From: Oscillospiraceae bacterium
GTDB taxonomy: Bacteria; Bacillota; Clostridia; Oscillospirales; Oscillospiraceae
Length of the DNA: 53,358 nucleotides
Reading direction: 5' to 3'
Assembly: GCA_020860205.1 (NCBI GenBank)
Contig: JAJBUU010000060.1
Span: 1 to 53,358 of the forward strand
The position numbers were made by a program, and so were the translations under genes. A model generated the notes under the pieces. That model was not told the origin of the DNA. It did not search any database and saw nothing but the letters and a program-made list of their open reading frames with translations. Shown here one piece after another: positions 17,104 to 25,673 of the stretch (positions are counted from its first letter, which is position 1; each line of letters begins with the position of its first letter).

Positions 17104-17165
17104 AAAAATATATTGAAAGAACCGTATCAGTCAATCGAATGAAAAATTTCAGGAGGTATAGAAGC

Positions 17166-18374
17166 ATGATGCAGAAATATTTTGGACGCAAGACCGTCAA
17201 TCACCTGATTGCAATGGTGCTTATCGTGGTGCTGCTGGCAATGCTGATTTCTACGAGGAGCAATGCTTATTATATGTATGAGCAGACGACTTTCAGTGAT
17301 GTTGCGCGTACACATTGGGCATATGATTATGTCGAATATTGCTATAACGGCGGTATTGTCGAGGGAGTAGGAGACGGGAAGTTTGACCCTGATGCTACAC
17401 TCGCAAGGGCGCAGTTTATTACCATGATGGGCAGAGCTACTTATGAAAGCGAGGTTCAGGCGCAGACTACAAGCTCTGATTCCTGGTATTCGGCTTATGT
17501 TCGTTATTTGTCCAACAAGGGGTATCTGGACGGAATTGCAACCGATGAAACCAGCTTGAATCAGGGAATGCCGCGTCAGGAGATGGCGCAACTGCTCTAC
17601 AACCTTTGCGATAATGAAGAGATTGTTGTGGGATTGTACAGCAGCGAATATGAGGGAGAGGTTACGGTCAGCGGAGTTAGTATCAACGTCAATATGCTGG
17701 ATTATATTTCCGATACAAACAGCATTGGAAGTCAGTATAAGGATGCGGTTGAGTACTGCTACTATGTAGGATTGCTCACAGGGTTTGAAGATGGGTCTTT
17801 CCGGCCGAACGGAACAGTGACCAGAGCGCAGGCATGTGCGGTGGTGAATCGGGCGGATTACTGGAATGACGCCTTGAATATGTCTCGGTCTAAATTAAGC
17901 GATGTTGGAATCACAGATGACGCCATGGGACAGGTCGTTAGCAATGAGGTTATTCGGCTTATCAATGAGTACAGAGTTGAAAACGGGCTTGAAGAATATA
18001 CGGTCAAGAAGTTTATGAATCAGGGGTCTGCGGTCAGAGCTGCGGAATTTGCTGCGTATCCGTCGCTGGCACATACAAGGCCGGATGGTACAAGTTCAGG
18101 CTACGTCTATAAAGATTTGTTTGGAGCTTCATTTTTGTCTTCTGGTGAAAATCTGACCAACGTTATTACGTCTAACAACAAAACACTATCTGACTATGCA
18201 AAGAATATTGTTCAAAACTGGAAGGATTCTTCTGGACATAATGCTCAATTGTTGGATATACATCAACAGTATATTGGTTGCGGCGTTTGTTTAACTACTA
18301 ATGCAATTTATTGCTCCACGAATTATGATAGTGAGGGAGAGTTAAAAAATTGCGGATTTTGGGGAATGGCTTAA
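17166..18374 (+). CDS. surface protein with three SLH domains and a C-terminal CAP/SCP domain
   Basis: I chose the ATG at 17166 because AGGAGG (17151-17156) is nine bases upstream; the frame also opens at 17139 without a ribosome site. The 402-residue protein has a signal anchor (about 12-34), SLH domains at about 42-90, 100-150 and 180-232, and a CAP domain from about 258 to the end. CAP signatures are visible: NEVIRLINEYRVENGL, SLAHTRPDG, SGENLT and SSGHNAQLLD. Bacterial CAP proteins are secreted and often metal-binding; the function here is unknown. The DNA is clearly more A/T-rich than neighbouring genes, which suggests transfer. Confidence 0.92.
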   Translation: MMQKYFGRKTVNHLIAMVLIVVLLAMLISTRSNAYYMYEQTTFSDVARTHWAYDYVEYCYNGGIVEGVGDGKFDPDATLARAQFITMMGRATYESEVQAQTTSSDSWYSAYVRYLSNKGYLDGIATDETSLNQGMPRQEMAQLLYNLCDNEEIVVGLYSSEYEGEVTVSGVSINVNMLDYISDTNSIGSQYKDAVEYCYYVGLLTGFEDGSFRPNGTVTRAQACAVVNRADYWNDALNMSRSKLSDVGITDDAMGQVVSNEVIRLINEYRVENGLEEYTVKKFMNQGSAVRAAEFAAYPSLAHTRPDGTSSGYVYKDLFGASFLSSGENLTNVITSNNKTLSDYAKNIVQNWKDSSGHNAQLLDIHQQYIGCGVCLTTNAIYCSTNYDSEGELKNCGFWGMA

Positions 18375-18417
18375 GCCCCCTCAAAATATTGAATACTATT
18401 GTTATGATTTAAATTTG

Positions 18418-18448
18418 CTGCCGACTTGATTTAGTCGGCAGTTTTTTT
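18418..18448 (+). terminator. terminator after the SLH/CAP gene
   Basis: CTGCCGAC/GTCGGCAG stem with an eight-base loop followed by TTTTTTT. Confidence 0.95.
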
Positions 18449-18631
18449 GCTTTCGCATTCCATTATATACAAATGCTTAGATTGTGTTGTAAATATTTCT
18501 GACTTATTTATTATAACATGATATGGTTACAAGAGCAAGGGAATCAGCACCTGCTCCCAAAACGATTCTGCAATATCTTGCAGTCTGCTTCTGCCTGGAA
18601 ACGCCATTTTTCAATCGGCAGCACAAAACAG

Positions 18632-18660
18632 TTGACATTACAGAAAAATTTGGGTAGTAT
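18632..18660 (+). promoter_or_regulatory. promoter of the dCMP deaminase gene
   Basis: TTGACA (18632-18637), 17 nt, TAGTAT (18655-18660). Confidence 0.6.
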
Positions 18661-18698
18661 AGAAAAAAATTTGCAGCATCAGCGGAGGACAGCGATTT

Positions 18699-19187
18699 AT
18701 GGCAGACCGAATCAGCAAGGAAAACTACTATCTCGCAATCGCGGACGCGGTTTCGCTGCGTTCCACCTGCCTGCGGCGGAAGTATGGCGCGATCATCGTC
18801 CTGAACGATGAAATCATCTCCACCGGCTATAACGGCGCGCCGCGCGGACGCAAAAACTGCATTGATCTTGGATACTGCACCAGAGATGCGCTGCAAATCC
18901 CGACCGGCGAGCGCTATGAGCTTTGCCGCAGCGTTCACGCGGAGGCCAACGCCATCCTCTCCGCTTCCCGGCGCGACATGATCGGCGCGACGATGTATCT
19001 TTCCGGACGGGACAGCAAGACCGGCGAGCTGCTGCATGATGCAACTTCCTGCGCCATGTGCCGCCGGCAGATCATCAACGCCGGAATCAGCCGCGTCATC
19101 GCCTGCAACGGCGCGGACGGCTATACCGAAACCAGCGTCCGGGACTGGATTTTTGACGATGATTCGCTCCCGAAGCGACCCAAATAA
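18699..19187 (+). CDS. dCMP deaminase family protein (ComEB-like)
   Basis: The 162-residue cytidine/deoxycytidylate deaminase-fold enzyme has the zinc site HAEANAI (His80, catalytic Glu82) and SCAMCRRQIINAG (Cys118, Cys121). The extra insert with Cys54, Cys60 and Cys76 is usual for dCMP deaminases of the ComEB type. It would convert dCMP to dUMP for dTTP synthesis. GGAGG precedes the ATG. The unit is monocistronic, with promoter and terminator. Confidence 0.93.
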   Translation: MADRISKENYYLAIADAVSLRSTCLRRKYGAIIVLNDEIISTGYNGAPRGRKNCIDLGYCTRDALQIPTGERYELCRSVHAEANAILSASRRDMIGATMYLSGRDSKTGELLHDATSCAMCRRQIINAGISRVIACNGADGYTETSVRDWIFDDDSLPKRPK

Positions 19188-19203
19188 CCCGGCAAAAAAA
19201 GTG

Positions 19204-19237
19204 AATAAAGGCAGGTTTCCACACCCTGCCTTTATTT
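19204..19237. terminator. terminator between the dCMP deaminase and queT genes
   Basis: AATAAAGGCAGG (19204-19215) pairs perfectly with CCTGCCTTTATT, with an A-run before and T-rich bases after. It works best for the upstream deaminase gene. Confidence 0.85.
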
Positions 19238-19294
19238 CGGCGTAGAAAATTTTGACCCTGCGCCGAAGTATAAATAAGAAAATGGAGGCACCAA

Positions 19295-19849
19295 ATGATG
19301 CAAAACACAAACACCAACAGCAGACACATCCACACTCTCGCAGCGCTGGCGCTGATCGCGGCGGTTTATGCCGCGCTGACAATGGCGACCGGCTTTATGA
19401 GCTACGGCAGCGTGCAGTTCCGCATCGCGGAAGCGCTGTGCATCCTGCCGTTCCTGTTCCCCGGCACGACATGGGGACTGGTCGCGGGCTGTCTGATCGC
19501 AAACCTCATCAGCGCCTATGGCATAGCGGACATCGTGTTCGGGACGCTGGCCACGCTGCTTTCCTGCCTTGCCGTCTCCGCCGTCGGGCGCGGACACGGC
19601 ACAGAGAGCTGGTGGCGCTGCGCCGCCGCCTGTCTGATGCCGGTACTGTTCAACGCCGTGATCGTCGGCGCGGTCATCGCTTACGCATCCACACCGGAGG
19701 CATACAGCGCTCCGTTCTGGCTGCTGTTTGCCGCGAACGCGCTCTCCGTTGGCTTTGGAGAGCTGGTCGTGCTGTTCGTTCTGGGACTGCCGCTGCTGCG
19801 CTGGCTGCCCAACAGCCGCCTTTATCGGCAAATGGCCGCCCAGTTCTGA
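19295..19849 (+). CDS. queT: QueT-family transporter for a queuosine precursor
   Basis: This 184-residue membrane protein has about five to six helices and the QueT-type core LTMATGFMSYGSVQFRIAEA followed by LPFLFPGTTWGLVAGC and NLISAYGIADIVFGTLAT. The family contains S-components of ECF importers implicated in preQ1/preQ0 uptake for queuosine in tRNA. ECF energising subunits are not in this window. GGAGG lies six to nine bases before two adjacent ATG codons. I looked for a preQ1 riboswitch upstream and do not see a convincing one. Confidence 0.88.
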   Translation: MMQNTNTNSRHIHTLAALALIAAVYAALTMATGFMSYGSVQFRIAEALCILPFLFPGTTWGLVAGCLIANLISAYGIADIVFGTLATLLSCLAVSAVGRGHGTESWWRCAAACLMPVLFNAVIVGAVIAYASTPEAYSAPFWLLFAANALSVGFGELVVLFVLGLPLLRWLPNSRLYRQMAAQF

Positions 19850-19940
19850 GGAAGCGCTGCCTGAAGCTCTACGCAAAGTGTGTGGACAATTGCGGAATAG
19901 TGGAATAGAAGTTTTCTCGAATATAATATCATGACAAAAA

Positions 19941-19974
19941 CCGCCCTTAACCGTGAATCGCACGGCTGAGGGCG
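19941..19974. terminator. hairpin terminator downstream of queT
   Basis: CGCCCT and CCGTG arms pair with CACGG and AGGGCG. The U-run is stronger on the minus strand, so efficiency for queT is uncertain. Confidence 0.55.
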
Positions 19975-20034
19975 TTCTAAATCTGATATGTGTTGGCCGC
20001 TGTGGTGAACAGGGGGAACGGCGGAAAGTCAAGG

Positions 20035-20064
20035 TTGACTTCTGCGCGGTGTTTCCGATATACT
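20035..20064 (+). promoter_or_regulatory. promoter of the alpha/beta hydrolase gene
   Basis: TTGACT (20035-20040), 18 nt, TATACT (20059-20064). Confidence 0.6.
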
Positions 20065-20132
20065 GTTTCATGCAAGCGGCTTTCCGCAAGCCAGCCAAAA
20101 AATTTGTATTTTATATAGGAGGGCTTATGTCC

Positions 20133-20984
20133 ATGACAGACGGAACAAACATTCCCATGCCGTTCTCCGACCCCGGCGCGACACTGCGGGCATTTCTCCC
20201 GGAGGATGATCACGGCGCGCGAACGGCGGTGATTGTGCTGCCCGGCGGCGGCTATCATGTCTGCGCCGCGCCGGAGGGCGCGCCCATTGCTGCGTGCTTT
20301 GCGCAGCTTGGCTGCGCTGCCTTTGTACTGAATTATTCCACGCTTTCCACCGGCGCGGCATACGCAAAATTTCCGGAGCCGCTGCGGCAGGTCGCGCAAA
20401 CGGTGAAGCATCTCCGGGAAAACGCGGCTGACTACGGCATAGATCCGGCGCGCATCGTCCTGCTGGGCGCTTCTGCGGGCGGACATCTGGCGGCCTGCTA
20501 TGGCAACGAATGGAACGACGCGGCGCGCTTTGGCGACATTGCAGACGCGGAAACCCTGCGCCCCAACGCCTGCGTCCTGCTCTATGGCGCGGTCGCACCT
20601 GCGTGCAGCGAGATGATGCCGCCTGTGATTTTTGGTCACGCCGCGCCGTTTTCGGCGGAGGAAATCGCGCGCTGCACCGTGAAAAACCACGTTGGCTCAC
20701 AGACGCCGCCGACCGTGTTGTTTCACTCCGCGCCGGACCCCTCCGTACCGGCGGCATCCAGTCTGGAGCTGTTTGCGACGCTACAGGCAAACGGTATTCC
20801 CAGCGAGCTGCACATCTTTGGCAGCGGGGAACACGCCTACGGTCTGGGGACCGGAACGCCTGCGGAGGTCTGGCCTGCCCTTGCGGCAACATTCCTGCAT
20901 ACACTGTTCACCACGCCGGAACGATTTGAAAAGGAAACCGCGCGGCGGCAGCGGGAACAGCGCCATGCTGCGGCGCGCGGATGA
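20133..20984 (+). CDS. alpha/beta hydrolase (BD-FAE/xylan-esterase-like)
   Basis: The ribosome site AGGAGGG (20117-20123) is nine bases from ATG 20133 and only three from ATG 20127, so I prefer 20133. The 283-residue cytoplasmic protein has the oxyanion loop LPGGGYHV, the nucleophile elbow LGASAGGHLA (Ser114), a probable acid in SAPDPSVPAAS and the catalytic His in GSGEHAYGLG. This pattern is that of carbohydrate esterases related to axe/feruloyl esterase-like hydrolases. The C-terminus is a charged Arg/Gln/Ala tail. It lacks a signal peptide, so it would act on imported substrates. Confidence 0.87.
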   Translation: MTDGTNIPMPFSDPGATLRAFLPEDDHGARTAVIVLPGGGYHVCAAPEGAPIAACFAQLGCAAFVLNYSTLSTGAAYAKFPEPLRQVAQTVKHLRENAADYGIDPARIVLLGASAGGHLAACYGNEWNDAARFGDIADAETLRPNACVLLYGAVAPACSEMMPPVIFGHAAPFSAEEIARCTVKNHVGSQTPPTVLFHSAPDPSVPAASSLELFATLQANGIPSELHIFGSGEHAYGLGTGTPAEVWPALAATFLHTLFTTPERFEKETARRQREQRHAAARG

Positions 20985-21103
20985 CGCAGCGCGGTCCTCA
21001 CAGGGCGGCGGTCTGCTTTCCCGATGCGGGGCAGGCTTCGCTCCCGCAGACGATGGCGAAAAAATTCATCCCCGACCCGCGGCAAATGCAAACAAATCCC
21101 ACT

Positions 21104-21132
21104 TGCAAAACGGCGGGTTATCGTTTATGATA
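21104..21132 (+). promoter_or_regulatory. promoter of the ACT/UPF0210 pair
   Basis: TTGCAA (21104-21109), 17 nt, TATGAT (21127-21132), about 58 bases before the start codon. Confidence 0.6.
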
Positions 21133-21189
21133 AGGTGGAGAATGATTCGGCGCGGAACAGGCGCCGAGCAAAAAACCGGAGGGGAAACC

Positions 21190-21459
21190 ATGAGAGCTGT
21201 TATGACCGTCATTGGGCCGGACCGCGTGGGCATTATCGCCAGCGTCAGCGCGCTGCTGGCCTCGTTGAACATCAATATTCTCGACCTGAGCCAAACCATC
21301 ATGGGCGGCATCTTCACCATGACCATCCTGGTGGACACCGCAGAGGCAAACTGCCCGTTTGAGGAGGTGCGCGCCGCGCTTTCCGCCCACGGGGAACGCG
21401 AAAACCTGAGTATTCGCATTCAGCGGGAGGACACCTTCGCCGCGATGCACCGCATCTGA
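21190..21459 (+). CDS. ACT-domain regulatory protein (UPF0237/GcvR-like)
   Basis: The 89-residue protein is a single ACT domain: [20 protein letters not shown] opening and [17 protein letters not shown] in the middle, typical of small stand-alone ligand-binding ACT proteins. GGAGGGGA precedes the ATG. Eleven bases separate it from the UPF0210 gene, with which it is commonly paired in Firmicutes. It may sense an amino acid and regulate the partner. No catalytic function is expected. Confidence 0.92.
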   Translation: MRAVMTVIGPDRVGIIASVSALLASLNINILDLSQTIMGGIFTMTILVDTAEANCPFEEVRAALSAHGERENLSIRIQREDTFAAMHRI

Positions 21460-21470
21460 GAGGAGCCGCC

Positions 21471-22829
21471 ATGCTGAACCAATCCGACATCCTACAGACG
21501 CTGGACATGATCGATAACCAGCATCTGGACATCCGTACCATTACGATGGGGATCTCCCTGCGGGACTGCGCCGACCCGGACATCCACCGCTGCGCGGACA
21601 AGATTTACAGCAAAATCTGCAGCCGTGCGGAAAAGCTGGTGGCAACCGGCTGCGCCATTGAGAGCGAATACGGCATTCCCATTGTGAACAAACGCATCTC
21701 CGTCACCCCCGTCGCGCTGGTCGCGGAAAGCTGCGAGAGCGTCGAGTACGTCCGCATTGCCGAAGCGCTGGACCGCGCGGCGGCGACCTGCGGCGTGAAC
21801 TTCATCGGCGGATACAGCGCGCTGGTACATAAGGGCTACACCACGGGCGACCATCGTTTGATCGACTCCATCCCGGAGGCGCTGGCCACGACCAGTCTGG
21901 TCTGCTCCAGCGTCAATGTTGCAACGACCAAAGCCGGCATCAACATGGACGCCGTGGCGCAGATGGGCCGCATCATCAAGGAAACGGCGGAACGCACGGC
22001 GGACTCCGGCGGGCTTGGCTGCGCCAAGCTGGTCGTTTTTGCCAATGCGGTGGAGGACAATCCCTTCATGGCGGGCGCGTTCCACGGTGTGGGCGAGCCG
22101 GAGTGCGTCATCAATGTCGGCGTTTCCGGCCCCGGCGTGGTCTGCCATGCACTGAAGGAAGTGCATGGTCAGCCGTTTGATGTGGTGGCGGAAACCATCA
22201 AGCGCACCGCGTTCCGCGTGACGCGCATGGGCCAGCTCGTTGCGCGGGAAGCCAGCGCGCGGCTGAACGTGCCGTTCGGCGTGGTAGATCTCTCCCTCGC
22301 GCCGACCCCCGCTGTGGGGGACAGCGTGGCGCGGATTCTGGAGGAGATGGGTCTGGAAGTCTGCGGCACCCACGGCACCACGGCTGCGCTGGCGCTGCTG
22401 AATGATGCGGTGAAAAAAGGCGGCGTTATGGCGTCCAGCCACGTCGGCGGGCTCTCCGGTGCGTTCATCCCCGTCAGCGAGGACGAGGGCATGATTGCGG
22501 CGGCGGAACGCGGCACACTGGCGCTGGACAAGCTGGAAGCCATGACCTGCGTCTGCTCCGTCGGGCTGGACATGATCGCCGTTCCGGGCGACACCAGCGC
22601 GGAAACCATCTCCGCCATCATCGCGGACGAAACCGCAATCGGCGTCAGCAACAACAAGACAACTGCCGTGCGCCTGATCCCCGCGCCTGGAAAGGCCGTT
22701 GGCGACCGTGTGGAATTCGGCGGGCTGCTCGGCAGCGCCCCCGTCATGCCGGTGCATCCGGAGGGCGCAGATGCGTTCATCGCGCGCGGCGGACGCATCC
22801 CCGCGCCGCTCCAAAGCCTGCGGAACTAA
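21471..22829 (+). CDS. UPF0210/PFL family (DUF711) protein
   Basis: The 452-residue protein belongs to the DUF711/PFL-like family. Visible landmarks are [65 protein letters not shown] and [20 protein letters not shown]. It has the family's full length. The fold is related to pyruvate formate-lyase-type barrels but a biochemical role is not established. Its constant partner is the ACT protein immediately upstream. Confidence 0.92.
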   Translation: MLNQSDILQTLDMIDNQHLDIRTITMGISLRDCADPDIHRCADKIYSKICSRAEKLVATGCAIESEYGIPIVNKRISVTPVALVAESCESVEYVRIAEALDRAAATCGVNFIGGYSALVHKGYTTGDHRLIDSIPEALATTSLVCSSVNVATTKAGINMDAVAQMGRIIKETAERTADSGGLGCAKLVVFANAVEDNPFMAGAFHGVGEPECVINVGVSGPGVVCHALKEVHGQPFDVVAETIKRTAFRVTRMGQLVAREASARLNVPFGVVDLSLAPTPAVGDSVARILEEMGLEVCGTHGTTAALALLNDAVKKGGVMASSHVGGLSGAFIPVSEDEGMIAAAERGTLALDKLEAMTCVCSVGLDMIAVPGDTSAETISAIIADETAIGVSNNKTTAVRLIPAPGKAVGDRVEFGGLLGSAPVMPVHPEGADAFIARGGRIPAPLQSLRN

Positions 22830-22874
22830 ACTATACTATAATAAATTTACAACATCACGAAAGGACAGACGACA

Positions 22875-23234
22875 ATGAACGAAACGACGAAGCAATCCGT
22901 TGTGAAACAGGTAAACGCGCTGCTGCGTGCGCCCTCCTGCTGTGCGGGAGCAAAAACTGCGGCGCAGGCCTGGCTGGATGCGCGCGGCACCGCGCAGGAG
23001 GCCGCTGCGGCACAGGCGATGATCGCAGAGCTGGAACAGGACATCATGCCGCTGGACGGTCTGATCGCGTTTGCTTCCTCTGAAGCCGGTGCGAAGGTAT
23101 TCGGCGCGGAGCGCGCACAGGCGCTGCTTTCCCACGCGCAGGAACGCAAGGCCGCAGGCGAAACCTTCTGCGACTGTCCCGCCTGTGCCGCCGTAGCCGC
23201 GATTTTGGCACAAAAAGACGCGATTTTATGCTGA
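22875..23234 (+). CDS. small conserved Cys-rich protein (often annotated Hsp90-like, function unknown)
   Basis: The 119-residue acidic helical protein has a Cys pair at PSCCAG and a C-terminal CDCPAC motif, together able to bind a metal ion. From memory, similar Clostridia proteins of this size are annotated as Hsp90-like, but there is no Hsp90 ATPase domain here. AAAGGA precedes the ATG, and a TATAAT box at 22837 without a good -35 may start a transcript. Otherwise it would be read with the UPF0210 gene. Confidence 0.75.
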   Translation: MNETTKQSVVKQVNALLRAPSCCAGAKTAAQAWLDARGTAQEAAAAQAMIAELEQDIMPLDGLIAFASSEAGAKVFGAERAQALLSHAQERKAAGETFCDCPACAAVAAILAQKDAILC

Positions 23235-23272
23235 TTTTCCGGACAGTCATCGGCGGCTAAGGTAAGTTTCAT

Positions 23273-23941
23273 ATGAGAATATCCAAAAAGACGCTCTGCG
23301 CCATTTTAATCCTGCTCGCAGTCGTTCTGGTTGCCGCCGCGCTTCTGTTGCTGTTTGGCGGCAAGCGAAGCACGCGCCGCACGGCCCCGTCCGAAACGGC
23401 GGTGGTTTCGGAAACGGCGGAACCGACTGCATCCGAAGCAGACGCCCCGGCGGAGGATGCAGCGACAGCGGACAATGCGGGAACGGCGTCCGCCGCCCCG
23501 ACGACCGCCACGGCTCCGGCGTCGGAAACCGAAGCGCCCGCTGTGGAAAGCGCCGCGCCGGTGGAGAGTGCGCCTCCCGTGACGGCAACCGCCGCCCCTG
23601 TGGAAGCTGCGGACGCTGACGCAGACGCGCTGCAGGCACTCTCCGACCAGATCGACGCGCTGCGCGCGCAGTATGTCGGCAGCGCGGAGGCGCTCATTGC
23701 GGCCTGCAAGGACGAATACCAAAGCCTGCCCGCGGAGGAAAAGACACCGGAAAAGAAGCTGGAAATCGTCTCCCGTTATACGGAGCAGGCCGATGCGCTG
23801 GAAGCGCAGTGCGACGCGGAGGTTTCCGCCATTCTGAGCCAGCTTGCGGCCATCGACCCCGCGCTTGCGGCGGAGGCCAGCAACCAGTACCAGATGGAAA
23901 AGGCCACGACAAAATCCAATCTGCTTTCCATGTACAGTTGA
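23273..23941 (+). CDS. membrane-anchored protein with low-complexity stalk and helical C-terminus
   Basis: The 222-residue protein has one N-terminal membrane helix (about 8-29, ILILLAVVLVAAALLLLFGG) followed by about 90 residues of Ala/Thr/Pro/Glu/Ser low complexity that looks like a stalk. A helical, coiled-coil-like domain (about 118-222) follows, with heptad-style Leu/Ala spacing. I do not recognise the domain. It is probably extracytoplasmic and held near the membrane. It lies 38 bases after the Cys-rich protein gene and could be cotranscribed. Confidence 0.75.
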   Translation: MRISKKTLCAILILLAVVLVAAALLLLFGGKRSTRRTAPSETAVVSETAEPTASEADAPAEDAATADNAGTASAAPTTATAPASETEAPAVESAAPVESAPPVTATAAPVEAADADADALQALSDQIDALRAQYVGSAEALIAACKDEYQSLPAEEKTPEKKLEIVSRYTEQADALEAQCDAEVSAILSQLAAIDPALAAEASNQYQMEKATTKSNLLSMYS

Positions 23942-23944
23942 GAC

Positions 23945-24016
23945 GGCACCGCACAAATGCGTCTGCGACGTTTGACAGCTGTTTTCCGCCCACCTTTCCT
24001 GCCGAACGATGCGGTG
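23945..24016 (+). repeat. palindromic dispersed repeat, copy A
   Basis: It begins GGCACCGCACAAATGCG and ends GATGCGGTG, so the ends are near-inverted. It aligns with 51496-51569: both contain ACAAAT, GCGTCTGCG (or ACGTCTGCG) and CGTTTGA in the same order and spacing. No protein is encoded. Confidence 0.6.
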
Positions 24017-24098
24017 AGCATACAAAAACGATACATCCCTGCGATATAGTATGATCGATGTCTCCGCGACAAATAAAAAAAGAAGGAATGATCCCACC

Positions 24099-25466
24099 AT
24101 GCGAAAATTTTTCTCTCTCCTCGCCGGCCTTGCACTCTCTGCCGCGCTGCTGATCCTCCCCGCATCCGCAGCGGAGCTGCCGTTTTCCGATGTCACGGCG
24201 GACGACTGGTACAGCGATTCCGTCGCTTATGTCTATGAAAACGGTCTGTTTTTGGGTACCTCCGAAACCTCGTTCAGCCCGGACGCTACGCTCTCCCGCG
24301 CAATGCTCGTCACCGTGCTGTACCGTCAGGCAGCGCCGGACACACAGACATTTGATGAAACGCCCTTCACGGATACGGACGCGCTGAGCGAGGAATTTCA
24401 GACCGCGATCCGCTGGGCGTATGCGAACAATATCGTCTCCGGTACGTCGGAAACCACGTTCAACCCGGACGACGCCATCACGCGCGAGCAGCTCTGCACG
24501 ATCATCGTGAACTATATGCGTGAGTATCTGGAGCTGGACTTGGACGCTTATCTGACGGAACTCACGTTTGCGGATCGCGAGAGCATTTCGGATTGGGCGG
24601 CGGATGCCGTCTGCATCGCGGCGAATCTCGGCATCGTCAACGGGCGCGCCGATGGCGACGCCTACGTGTTTGACCCGACTGCGAGCGCCACGCGCGCCGA
24701 AGCTGCAAAGGTGATCTCCGTTGAATACGAAGCCGCGTCAGCGATCCAGGCAGGCGGAACCGTTGAGACAACAGGCACGGGTACCTCGACAGGCGGTACG
24801 AGTACGAGTGGCGGTACGAGCAGCAGCGGCTCCAGCGGTTCCAGCGGCTCCAGCGGCACGACCACCACGACCACTTACCAAATCACCGTGGACAGCAGCG
24901 AAAACGGCAGCATTGCATCCAGCCACAGCAGCGCCGCTTCCGGCACGACCATCACCCTGACCGCGACGCCGGACGACGGGTATGTGTTGGATTCCGTCAG
25001 CGTCACGGACAGCGACGGCGCGGTTTCGCTGACCAAAGCGGATGAAAACCAGTACACCTTTACGATGCCTGCCGATGCCGTGACCGTTTCCGCCGCGTTT
25101 GCAGTGGATGATTACGATGCGGACGAAGCCGCAGCCATTGCAGGCTACATTGAAACGATGCTGGACAACTATGAAACTTATATTTCGCTCGGAAATCTCA
25201 CGGACGATGACGTGAAGGCCTGCGCCGACCTGCTGCTGGGGACGATGGAGAGCGCACTGGACGATTACAATAACGGCGCGCGCCTGACCCGGAGCTATGT
25301 GACGGAAACTTACGGCAGCGAAATCAGCGAGTTCAAATCGCTCTACAGCGCGCTGGACAGCGACCAGAAAACCGCTTTCCAGATCTGCGTTCTCTATCTG
25401 GAAACGCTGCGCCATCTGGAAGCCATCTGCGATTTCTTCGGCGTGGATTACAGCTCCATTTCGTAA
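24099..25466 (+). CDS. SLH-domain surface protein with Gly/Ser/Thr linker and bacterial repeat domain
   Basis: The ATG at 24099 follows AGAAGGA and starts a signal peptide ending ILPASAAE. Three SLH domains (about 28-72, 92-140, 150-215) anchor the protein to the wall. A Gly/Ser/Thr linker with three GSS/SSG repeats (about 228-262) leads to a divergent InlB-type bacterial repeat (about 263-335, with TATPDDGYVLDSVSV). An acidic all-helical domain of about 120 residues ends the protein and is unrecognised. The overall plan matches the protein at 14077 but the C-terminal domain is unrelated. It is followed by two terminators. Confidence 0.92.
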   Translation: MRKFFSLLAGLALSAALLILPASAAELPFSDVTADDWYSDSVAYVYENGLFLGTSETSFSPDATLSRAMLVTVLYRQAAPDTQTFDETPFTDTDALSEEFQTAIRWAYANNIVSGTSETTFNPDDAITREQLCTIIVNYMREYLELDLDAYLTELTFADRESISDWAADAVCIAANLGIVNGRADGDAYVFDPTASATRAEAAKVISVEYEAASAIQAGGTVETTGTGTSTGGTSTSGGTSSSGSSGSSGSSGTTTTTTYQITVDSSENGSIASSHSSAASGTTITLTATPDDGYVLDSVSVTDSDGAVSLTKADENQYTFTMPADAVTVSAAFAVDDYDADEAAAIAGYIETMLDNYETYISLGNLTDDDVKACADLLLGTMESALDDYNNGARLTRSYVTETYGSEISEFKSLYSALDSDQKTAFQICVLYLETLRHLEAICDFFGVDYSSIS

Positions 25467-25506
25467 TATCCCCTTCCCCTGAACCACAGGAGAACCGCAT
25501 AATCAA

Positions 25507-25540
25507 AAAATCCGGAGCCGTTATAGACTCCGGATTTTTT
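25507..25540 (+). terminator. terminator after the SLH protein
   Basis: AAATCCGGAG/CTCCGGATTT stem with an 11-base loop and TTTTTT tail. Confidence 0.95.
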
Positions 25541-25587
25541 GGTCCTGCTGTCAGCTTCGCATAATCACGCGCCGTTCTTTGACAAAT

Positions 25588-25633
25588 AAACCCGCCTTTG
25601 CAGAAAAAGCATCTGCAAAGGCGGGTATTTTTT
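25588..25633. terminator. bidirectional terminator downstream of trmFO
   Basis: ACCCGCCTTTGCAGA pairs with TCTGCAAAGGCGGGT around an eight-base loop and is flanked by A- and T-runs on both sides. It serves trmFO on the minus strand and backs up the terminator at 25507 on the plus strand. Confidence 0.9.
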
Positions 25634-25673
25634 TCATCAGGTTCCGCTCCTGCATAAACAGGCGCGATTCCTG

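Larger units (their letters stand above)
16741..17165 (+). other. 425-bp gene-free stretch between two SLH-protein genes
   Basis: No gene is supported. It contains two strong hairpins (16795-16909), a dispersed 41-nt repeat (16934-16974), the promoter at 17074 and the AGGAGG site at 17151 for the next gene. Confidence 0.7.
18375..18698 (+). other. 324-bp gene-free stretch before the dCMP deaminase gene
   Basis: The terminator at 18418 and the promoter at 18632 account for the ends. The A/T-rich middle (18450-18630) shows nothing beyond a short CTGCAATATCTTGCAG palindrome near 18576. Confidence 0.6.

Noticed and set aside
19204-19260. preQ1 riboswitch upstream of queT
   Set aside because: The GGTTTCCACACCC loop resembles part of the preQ1-I aptamer. 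However, the A-rich tail required for the pseudoknot is missing and the long perfect stem with T-rich end fits a terminator.
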